A model generated the notes under the pieces. That model was not told the DNA's origin and searched no databases. It saw nothing but the letters and a program-made list of their open reading frames with translations. The position numbers were made by a program, and so were the translations under genes. Shown here one piece after another: positions 1-4,784 of a DNA stretch of 5,104 nt (within the stretch, counting starts at the first letter, position 1; every line of letters starts with the position of its first letter). The stretch is from an uncultured Acidobacteriaceae bacterium (GTDB lineage: Bacteria > Acidobacteriota > Terriglobia > Terriglobales > Acidobacteriaceae). Location: assembly GCA_937879855.1 (NCBI GenBank), contig CALFMO010000026.1:1-5104 (forward strand), given 5' to 3'.

Positions 1-110
1 CCTACGACCTCCGGGAAGGGACGTACATCATCCCGAAGATCATGGACAGCGGATATGTGGAGCTGGGCAAGAAGCGGATGGAATTTACGCGCAAGGGATC
101 ACCGTCATGA
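1..110 (+). CDS. virB9: VirB9/TrbG/CagX-family outer-membrane core protein, C-terminal end only
   Basis: Only the last 35 codons and the TGA stop (108-110) lie in the window, read in the frame whose first complete codon is at 3. The peptide begins YDLREGTYIIPKIMDSGY and continues ELGKKRMEFTRKG. This matches the end of the VirB9 C-terminal beta-sandwich, where a 'V/IP-x-hydrophobic' strand is followed by an 'LGKKR' strand. In the family this domain packs around VirB10 and a small lipoprotein to form the outer-membrane pore of the T4SS core complex. The stop overlaps the next start codon (ATGA, 107-110), so translation is probably coupled to virB10. The family call rests on a short stretch plus the VirB10 neighbour. 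The bulk of the gene is upstream, so length and signal peptide cannot be judged. Confidence 0.85.
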   Translation, partial: YDLREGTYIIPKIMDSGYVELGKKRMEFTRKGSPS

Positions 111-1426
111 CCGAAAACGCTTTTGCTTCCCACCCAGAGCCGCAAGCCGAACCGACGTTGCGCCGCAACCTGGAACTGCCAAAAGGTGTCTTGCAGAAGA
201 ACCTCAAGACGTTCGTTTATCTAGGTGCGGCATTGCTCGTGATTGTGGCGGCGCTCTTCAGTTCGTCCGGCAAGAAGACCCCCGCGCAACAGGCCAGCGC
301 GAAAGGCCAACCACCGCAACCAGCCTTGCAGGACAACACCGACAGCAACGTGCAGGAGTTGAAGAACCAGCTTCAGGCTGAACGTCAGAAAGAACAGCAG
401 GCGACAATGGCCGCCCCTGCGATGGGAGATTCAGCGTTCGCCTCTGCGACTCCCCAGCAGCGAGTTGCAGCCACGGCCTATGGACCGACCGGCGTTGCCG
501 TGACCTGTGTTCAGGGCCAGCCCTGTCCGCAAGCGCAGCAGGACAACATGCAGATGCAACTCACGCCTGTGCAACAGCAGGCACAGTTGATCGCTGCGAA
601 AGAACGCGAACGGGCTGACAACTCCCGTTTCGCTTCCAATCTTGTGTACTCCCGCTCTGCCGATCCGCCGCAACAACAACAGCAAGGCCAGACGATGCCC
701 GCCCAATATGGCCCTGCCGAACGGCAGACAAACAGCAGTCTCGTCTCCCCACCAGCCGAAGGAAAACAGCAGGACACACCCGGAGGCTATAAACGCCCAC
801 TGGAGGCCAATGTTGATTCAGCCGTCGGTCAGCCCTATCTCGTCTACGAGGGTTCGGTTCTCGACACCGTTCTCATGAATCGTCTGGATGGAGACGCCGT
901 AGGGCCGGTTAAAGTCCTGGTCTCAAATCCGCTGTATTCGCACGATCATCAACACGTCATCATTCCCGAGGGAACGGTTGTTTTGGGAGAGGCAAAGAAG
1001 ATTGGAGCGGCGGGGTTCGGCCAACAGCGCCGCATGGCAGTGGTCTTTCACCGCCTGATAATGCCGGATGGTTACTCCGTCGATCTCGACCAGTTCCAGG
1101 GCCTCGATCAGATCGGAGAGGAAGGGCTGAAAGACAAAGTCAACAACCACTACCTCCAGATCTTCGGAACCTCCATAGCTTTGGGCGTGATTGCTGGAGC
1201 AAGCCAGATCACACAGGGTGGCGGCACCATAACAACGAGTGGTTCCCAGGCATTCACCAACGGGGCTGCGGGCAGCGTTTCACAGTCTGCCACCACGATC
1301 CTTGACCGCTTCATACAGATACCGCCCACCATCACGATCCGAGAGGGCCACCGAGTGAAGGTGTATTTCAGGCAGGACTTGCTTCTTCCTGCGTACTCCA
1401 ACCACACTATTCCACAGACGTTTTGA
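107..1426 (+). CDS. virB10: VirB10/TrbI-family T4SS core channel protein
   Basis: Complete 439-residue protein. VirB10 spans both membranes, linking the inner-membrane energy sources to the outer-membrane pore of the T4SS. A short cytoplasmic N-terminus is followed by one membrane helix at about residues 35-53 (TFVYLGAALLVIVAALFSS). A long Gln/Pro/Ala-rich periplasmic linker runs from about 55 to 240 and contains a Cys pair (C134 and C140, CVQGQPC). The conserved C-terminal beta-barrel domain starts near residue 244 (YLVYEGSVLDTVL). It includes IIPEGTVVLGEA, the hydrophobic antenna segment at about 346-367 (YLQIFGTSIALGVIAGASQ), and the final strands TITIREG (408-414) and DLLLP (424-428). These fit the PF03743 type and the family's usual length. 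The ATG at 107 has AAGGGA at 93-98, eight bases upstream, and overlaps the virB9 stop. TrbI would be an equally valid name. The family is certain. Confidence 0.95.
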   Translation: MTENAFASHPEPQAEPTLRRNLELPKGVLQKNLKTFVYLGAALLVIVAALFSSSGKKTPAQQASAKGQPPQPALQDNTDSNVQELKNQLQAERQKEQQATMAAPAMGDSAFASATPQQRVAATAYGPTGVAVTCVQGQPCPQAQQDNMQMQLTPVQQQAQLIAAKERERADNSRFASNLVYSRSADPPQQQQQGQTMPAQYGPAERQTNSSLVSPPAEGKQQDTPGGYKRPLEANVDSAVGQPYLVYEGSVLDTVLMNRLDGDAVGPVKVLVSNPLYSHDHQHVIIPEGTVVLGEAKKIGAAGFGQQRRMAVVFHRLIMPDGYSVDLDQFQGLDQIGEEGLKDKVNNHYLQIFGTSIALGVIAGASQITQGGGTITTSGSQAFTNGAAGSVSQSATTILDRFIQIPPTITIREGHRVKVYFRQDLLLPAYSNHTIPQTF

Positions 1427-1431
1427 GGAGG
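1425..1431 (+). promoter_or_regulatory. Strong Shine-Dalgarno of the small lipoprotein gene
   Basis: GAGGAGG lies six bases before the ATG at 1438 and overlaps the TGA stop of virB10 (1424-1426). It is the best match to the anti-Shine-Dalgarno sequence among the gene starts in this window. It suggests that the small lipoprotein was selected for strong translation, and it supports 1438 as the true start. Confidence 0.7.
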
Positions 1432-1437
1432 CTTTCC

Positions 1438-1737
1438 ATGCGAATCGTTGCCCTCTCCCTCTTAGTGCTGTGGACTCTCACCCTTGCCAGCTGTCAGAGC
1501 AAAGCGGCAAAAGTGAAACAGTTACAGGATCAATACAACGCTGAATACCCGGCCTAAGCCAAGGATTGTCTCGATCCGGAGACCGCTGGGTCGTCCGATC
1601 TTCTGACAGGAAAGAAGCTGACTCAAGAGGAGGTCGCGGCCCTAGAAGCCAAGAAGAAAGAACGTGAAGCACGGTGCAAGCCACAGGCCGACCGTCTCGC
1701 GCAGCTCCAAAAGGAGATTCTCGCTGCACAGCAGTAA
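1438..1737 (+). pseudogene. Small T4SS lipoprotein (VirB7/TrbH/TrbK-like position), interrupted by an in-frame TAA
   Basis: From the ATG at 1438 the reading frame encodes a lipoprotein signal peptide: MR, a hydrophobic core (IVALSLLVLWTLTL), then the lipobox L-A-S-C, with Cys19 as the predicted lipidated residue. The frame hits TAA at 1555-1557 (codon 40). It then stays open in the same phase for 59 more codons to a second TAA at 1735-1737. The part after the first stop looks like real protein. It is charged and helical, with Cys at codons 44 and 80 (KDCLDPE, REARCKPQAD) and an amphipathic end (RLAQLQKEILAAQQ). No in-frame ATG, GTG or TTG follows the TAA, so that part is unlikely to be translated on its own. 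The intact product would be about 99 residues. Small lipoproteins at such loci either stabilise the VirB9-VirB10 core (VirB7) or act in entry exclusion (TrbK), and I cannot tell which. The remaining 39-residue product could still be lipidated, with a 21-residue mature peptide. A sequencing error at 1555-1557 is possible. Confidence 0.7.
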
Positions 1738-1791
1738 AGCCGTACTGCTGTAAAGCATCACGAGGCCAACGGCGACGAAGGGATGAGACAA

Positions 1792-2670
1792 ATGAAGAAA
1801 CTTACCCTTACCGTGCTCGCCGTTGGGTTTGCGGCGTGGCAACCGTTCGCAAATGCACAATTCGGTTCCGGCATCGTCTTCGATCCTACACAGGCTGGGC
1901 ACGCCGTCACGCAGATCGAGAACGAACAGAGATCCATCGCCAACGAAGTCCGGCAAATCGAGCAAGGCCAACAGATCTTCACCAACACCGTGAAGATCGC
2001 CACGACAGCGCTGCAAGCCTACAACGTCGCAAAGCAGCAATACGAACTCACCCACCAGATGATCCTTGCGCCCAGGATGCTCTATGCGCGGTTTCTGTCT
2101 CCAACCTCTGACTTGCTGCTGCTGCAGCAAATATCCAACACATATGGCAATTCGATGGGTTGGCTCAATTCGGCAAACACCGGGAAGGGCGCCGCATCCG
2201 CGTACCAACAAGTTAGCGTTCCGAACACCAATAACATGATTCCCGGCTACGGCACCGCGAGTATGGCCGGACAGCTCCAGATTGCAGCACAGGGCGCCAC
2301 TGTTGACATCAGCGACTCAGTGATGACCAACAACCTGCAGTCTCTCGGTACGATCCGTGCCAACCAGACCGCCAGGCAGACGGACATTGCGAATCTGGAG
2401 GCCGCGACCCAAACTCAGGACCCGTCGCAGCAGACCATCATGGCTGAACTGCAGCGCATCAATCAGGCCCTGCTCCTGCAACTACGAACATTGCAAGACG
2501 CAAACCAGATCAACTCCAACCTTGCGCTGCAGCAGATCATTGCCCAAAAACAGCAACAGGACGCGATGAAATCGACGTTTCGTGACTCTTCTGGATACGA
2601 GAGCTATTACAACGCCAATATCACCACGACTAGCAGTGGGTCCGCCAACCTCCTAACGCAGGCGTACTGA
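1792..2670 (+). CDS. trbJ: TrbJ/VirB5-like secreted T4SS protein
   Basis: Protein of 292 residues (295 if started at 1783). It begins with a typical Sec signal peptide (MKKLTLTVLAVGFAAWQPF) and a probable cleavage site ANA|QF after residue 22. The mature protein opens with FDPTQAGHAVTQIENEQ and carries Gln-rich, helical, coiled-coil-like segments at about 35-80 and 197-265. This is characteristic of TrbJ, the Trb-system counterpart of VirB5. Such proteins are exported to the periplasm, and VirB5 is a minor pilus component involved in host-cell contact. I chose 1792 because GAAGGG (1777-1782) sits nine bases upstream of it but touches the ATG at 1783, leaving no spacing. Both starts keep the signal peptide. 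The gene lies between a small lipoprotein and virB6, and TrbJ and VirB5 are likewise encoded close to TrbL and VirB6. The family call is good, but proteins of this group diverge fast, so the exact role is inferred. Confidence 0.85.
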   Translation: MKKLTLTVLAVGFAAWQPFANAQFGSGIVFDPTQAGHAVTQIENEQRSIANEVRQIEQGQQIFTNTVKIATTALQAYNVAKQQYELTHQMILAPRMLYARFLSPTSDLLLLQQISNTYGNSMGWLNSANTGKGAASAYQQVSVPNTNNMIPGYGTASMAGQLQIAAQGATVDISDSVMTNNLQSLGTIRANQTARQTDIANLEAATQTQDPSQQTIMAELQRINQALLLQLRTLQDANQINSNLALQQIIAQKQQQDAMKSTFRDSSGYESYYNANITTTSSGSANLLTQAY

Positions 2671-2698
2671 GGCAACAAAACGCTAAAGGGCAGGATAT

Positions 2699-3553
2699 AT
2701 GAGTCTCTTTCAATACATCGCTCAGGCGTGCCAGACGCTTGCTGCGACGGTGGCCCCCTCAATAACAGCAATGGGGGTTCACATCGTCTTGGCATTGGCG
2801 ACCATCATGATGGTTTGGTTCGGCGTACAAGAGGCTCTGGCATCGGCACACGGCGGCCCAGGGTTCAGTATGGGGAGGTTTCTGAACCTCTTCATGCTGC
2901 TCACCTTTGCATACGTGATGGTGAACTACTACAACAGCTCCATTCCCGGACTTGGCTTTTCCATCAAGGGCTTCATCGACGGCGGAACTATCAATCTGGT
3001 GAACCTAATTGGATCCGATGGTTCAAACACCATGCTGAACGAAATCCACCAGGCATCCTCCAAGACCGGCCCGTCCATACTGAACACCGTGATGAATCCT
3101 TACTACGCAATCGTGTACTTCGCGGTCCAATTCCTATTAGCCATGCTGGCCGCGATTGTGTCAGCAATTGTGGCTTATGGAGCGATTGCAGCCACGATCA
3201 TCGGAGTGCTCGGTCCGATCTTTATCCCGTTCCTTGTCGTTGAGAAACTTGATTGGCTGTTCTGGGGATGGCTCAAGGCGTATCTGGGGTTCAGCTTTTA
3301 TAAGGTCGTCGCCGCAGCCACGATGAATGTTCTGTCTCATGTACTAACGAATTATTACATCCAACTTGGCCAGAGCGTGTCGGACCCTTCAACGATAGTT
3401 CAGACGTTGCCGCTTCTCGTCCTTCTCGTCCTCGTCAACATCTACATCCTCTTCAAGATTCCGACCATGACCCATAGCTTATTCACTGGCGGTACAGGTG
3501 GACACGGCGGAGGCCTGGGCGTTGCGGTAATGGCGATACGGGCCGCAATGTAA
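2699..3553 (+). CDS. virB6: VirB6/TrbL-family polytopic inner-membrane T4SS protein
   Basis: Protein of 284 residues, close in length to VirB6 and much shorter than RP4 TrbL. Hydrophobic segments lie at about 22-46, 60-78, 136-158, 160-181, 190-210 and 236-253, giving roughly five to six membrane passes. A larger polar loop (about 80-135) lies between the second and third. The Trp-rich stretch DWLFWGWLKAYLGFSFYKVV (about 185-204) resembles the conserved core of the PF04610 family. VirB6 forms part of the inner-membrane channel through which DNA passes. The end is rich in Gly (GGTGGHGGGLG, about 264-274) before a short tail. The start has AAGGGCAGGA (2686-2695) upstream, and the gap to trbJ is 28 bases. 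The TAA stop is 24 bases before virB8. No truncation is seen. Confidence 0.92.
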   Translation: MSLFQYIAQACQTLAATVAPSITAMGVHIVLALATIMMVWFGVQEALASAHGGPGFSMGRFLNLFMLLTFAYVMVNYYNSSIPGLGFSIKGFIDGGTINLVNLIGSDGSNTMLNEIHQASSKTGPSILNTVMNPYYAIVYFAVQFLLAMLAAIVSAIVAYGAIAATIIGVLGPIFIPFLVVEKLDWLFWGWLKAYLGFSFYKVVAAATMNVLSHVLTNYYIQLGQSVSDPSTIVQTLPLLVLLVLVNIYILFKIPTMTHSLFTGGTGGHGGGLGVAVMAIRAAM

Positions 3554-3577
3554 ACGGCAAGAGAAACGAGGTCACAG

Positions 3578-4276
3578 ATGAGCACAGAGACAACGAATAT
3601 GGAAACCAAAGCGACCCCGGAAATCACCCGCGCCGCACAGCGTTATCTGGAGCAATATGGCGACCCGTTGGTGATGAACACCTATCTAAAGGTGACCATT
3701 CTTGTGCTCGCCGGCGTTTGTATCAGCCTAGCGGCGCTTACCTTCAAGAGTCAGCAAGCCCTCGCAAACATGCACCCAATGATCGTGCGCATTAACGACG
3801 TGGGCCACGCCGAAGCAATCGACTACCGGAACTTTCAGTATCGCCCGCAGGAAGCGGAGAACAAGTATTACCTCACCCGCTGGGCCGAACTGTATTTCAG
3901 CCGCAATCGTTTCACGATCGAACGTGATCAAACGCAGTCACTTTACTTCCTCAATAGCGACGTGCAACGTGCCGTGATCGACCAGGAACGCAAGGACAAC
4001 AGCATTCAGAATTACGTCAAAGACAGCAGCTTGCCGTATGTCGATGTGGAGATCAAGAACGTGATCCTTGACGACCTGCGACAGTCGCCGTATTCGGCGC
4101 GCATCGAGTTCGAGAAGGTGTACACCAACCCCGCGGATCATTCCGAACTCAAGCGGGAGCGATGGACAGCCAGCGTCACCTATGTCTTTCGCGAGAATGT
4201 GAAGAACAATGAGCTTGCCGTGAACCCCCTCGGTCTGACCATCGTGCGCTTCCGGGCCGACCAGGCATTCAGCTAG
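3578..4276 (+). CDS. virB8: VirB8/TrbF-family inner-membrane T4SS protein
   Basis: Complete 232-residue protein with the VirB8 layout: a cytoplasmic N-terminus of about 36 residues, one membrane helix at about 37-56 (LKVTILVLAGVCISLAALTF) and a periplasmic NTF2-like domain. Family signs include the helix-rich YYLTRWAELYFSRNRF (about 97-112), the strand VDVEIKNVILDD, and the motif NPLG at 216-219 near the end, which corresponds to the conserved NPxG of VirB8 and is linked to assembly in the family. VirB8 is an assembly factor that contacts VirB6, VirB9 and VirB10. The ATG has CGAGG at 3567-3571, six bases upstream. It is the last recognisable T4SS gene here. In the Agrobacterium virB operon virB8 precedes virB9 and virB10, so its position after virB6 is a rearranged order. 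Confidence 0.94.
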   Translation: MSTETTNMETKATPEITRAAQRYLEQYGDPLVMNTYLKVTILVLAGVCISLAALTFKSQQALANMHPMIVRINDVGHAEAIDYRNFQYRPQEAENKYYLTRWAELYFSRNRFTIERDQTQSLYFLNSDVQRAVIDQERKDNSIQNYVKDSSLPYVDVEIKNVILDDLRQSPYSARIEFEKVYTNPADHSELKRERWTASVTYVFRENVKNNELAVNPLGLTIVRFRADQAFS

Positions 4277-4306
4277 GGATTCATCGACCTGCCGAGAGGC
4301 TAATTC

Positions 4307-4741
4307 ATGTCGTTTCTTGCTGCTAATCCGGCTGACTCACCCCACCTGTCCCCGTGCACGGTGGAGCAGGCGAACCAGAGCCTTCAGACGCGCAACGGCG
4401 GTGGCAAATTGCGTCCTTCTTACGGCGGACATGCCAGTTCGAATCGCATTGCAATTGCTGTGAACTTCCGCAGCCGTGCAGATGAAAACTTTGCTCCGGC
4501 GCGTGTCTGCCGTTATGTATCCCGTCTTTTGCTCGGTCACAGTTTCGGGACCTTTCCGGCGCCCGGCGGCACTCGGTCTTCTGCTTCGCATTACGCGCCC
4601 CTTCGGGGTCTCGGTTCCTCCCAAAACAAGTTTGCAAACCACGGCAAAGTACGCCGCGCAAACTTCTTTCGGGCCCCTCCCAGAAAGCAGACCTTCGGCA
4701 CTTGGGAGCCGGGCCCACTCGCTAAGCTCCGCCCAGTGTGA
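4307..4741 (+). CDS. Doubtful hypothetical ORF, 144 codons
   Basis: The ORF starts at an ATG with GAGAGG (4294-4299) seven bases upstream, 30 bases after virB8, and ends at TGA 43 bases before ssb. Those placements are what a real operon gene would show. Against this, the predicted protein (starting MSFLAANPADSPHLS) has no membrane segment, signal peptide or motif I know. It is rich in Arg, Ser, Gly and Pro, and long open frames exist on the opposite strand over the same bases. Its 3' part coincides with a cluster of inverted repeats, which suggests selection on nucleic acid structure instead of protein. The stretch SSNRIAIAVNFRSRADENF vaguely reminds me of conceptual translations seen in other mobile elements, but I cannot verify that memory. 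No function is proposed. Confidence 0.25.
   Translation: MSFLAANPADSPHLSPCTVEQANQSLQTRNGGGKLRPSYGGHASSNRIAIAVNFRSRADENFAPARVCRYVSRLLLGHSFGTFPAPGGTRSSASHYAPLRGLGSSQNKFANHGKVRRANFFRAPPRKQTFGTWEPGPLAKLRPV
4352..4361. repeat. Perfect 10-bp palindrome CCGTGCACGG
   Basis: CCGTGCACGG is identical to its reverse complement. It lies 76 bases after the virB8 stop. An overlapping alternative pairing, CCACC (4342-4346) with GGTGG (4360-4364), could form a 5-bp hairpin. It could be a binding site for a dimeric regulator, but no second copy was noticed in the window and a chance origin is possible in GC-rich DNA. Confidence 0.35.
4598..4608 (+). promoter_or_regulatory. Short hairpin with UUCG-type loop upstream of ssb
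   Basis: CCCC TTC GGGG can fold as a short stem. In RNA the C(UUCG)G register forms a very stable tetraloop on a 3-bp stem. Alone it is weak evidence, but it is the first of several inverted repeats leading to the ssb start. Confidence 0.3.
4628..4665 (+). promoter_or_regulatory. Inverted repeat AAGTTTGC/GCAAACTT with nested inner stem
   Basis: AAGTTTGC (4628-4635) is the exact reverse complement of GCAAACTT (4658-4665). Inside the 22-base spacer a second pair, CGGC (4642-4645) and GCCG (4653-4656), closes a 7-base loop AAAGTAC. The result is an outer 8-bp stem, an asymmetric internal loop (AAACCA opposite C) and an inner 4-bp stem. Such nesting is typical of a folded RNA or single-stranded DNA element. 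No T-tract follows, so it is not an ordinary terminator. It lies about 120 bases before the ssb start. Confidence 0.4.
4671..4716 (+). promoter_or_regulatory. 12-bp bulged hairpin upstream of ssb
   Basis: GGGCCCCTCCCA (4671-4682) pairs with TGGGAG (4703-4708) plus GGGCCC (4711-4716). All twelve pairs are Watson-Crick, with a 2-base CC bulge (4709-4710) and a 20-base loop. It starts five bases after the preceding inverted repeat. The stem is very GC-rich and should be stable in RNA or single-stranded DNA. The following bases (ACTCGCTAAG) hold no T-tract, which argues against an intrinsic terminator. A role in control of ssb is an inference from position. Confidence 0.45.
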
Positions 4742-4784
4742 CCCGAGCAACAACGGGCGAATTCAACAAACGGAGACACCTCTT

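Larger units (their letters stand above)
4277..4784. other. 508-bp region between virB8 and ssb without a recognised gene
   Basis: I recognise no known protein here on either strand. Several frames stay open on both strands, as is common in GC-rich DNA, so open frames are weak evidence. What can be seen is one + strand ORF with a plausible ribosome binding site (4307-4741), a 10-bp palindrome (4352-4361), an 8-bp palindrome GCAATTGC (4451-4458) and a run of inverted repeats over the last 190 bases (4598-4757). There is no hairpin followed by a T-tract, hence no clear intrinsic terminator after virB8. I found no convincing sigma-70 promoter. The best -35/-10 pair (TTGCTC at 4491, TATGTA at 4514, 17-base spacer) is poor. 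The region may be a leader or control region of ssb, a poorly conserved small gene, or both. Confidence 0.6.

Noticed and set aside
661..690. CAA/CAG repeat tract as a possible regulatory repeat
   Set aside because: It encodes the poly-Gln part of the VirB10 linker and is normal for the Pro/Gln-rich region of this family.
1555..1557. TAA reassigned to an amino acid
   Set aside because: The long T4SS genes contain no in-frame TAA over more than a thousand codons, and virB6 ends with TAA directly before a well-formed virB8 start. A mutated stop or sequence error is simpler.
2113..2130. CTG repeat with palindrome TGCTGCAGCA
   Set aside because: It lies inside trbJ and encodes a Leu/Gln run (LLLLQQ). 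The repeat is explained by codon choice.
1642..2211. 189-codon reverse-strand ORF
   Set aside because: It lies opposite the trbJ coding sequence and part of the lipoprotein gene, has no ribosome binding site logic or known motif, and is explained as an antisense shadow.
4491..4520. Sigma-70 promoter TTGCTC - 17 bases - TATGTA
   Set aside because: Only three of six bases match the consensus in each box. The spacing is right, but such matches are common by chance.
4671..4716. Intrinsic terminator for the T4SS operon
   Set aside because: The stem is strong, but no T-tract follows and the loop is 20 bases, so it does not fit a Rho-independent terminator.
4323..4753. Reverse-strand ORFs opposite the virB8-ssb region
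   Set aside because: Two overlapping frames are open at once, with low-complexity Arg/Gly/Cys-rich products and no recognisable motif. Every confident gene here is on the + strand.
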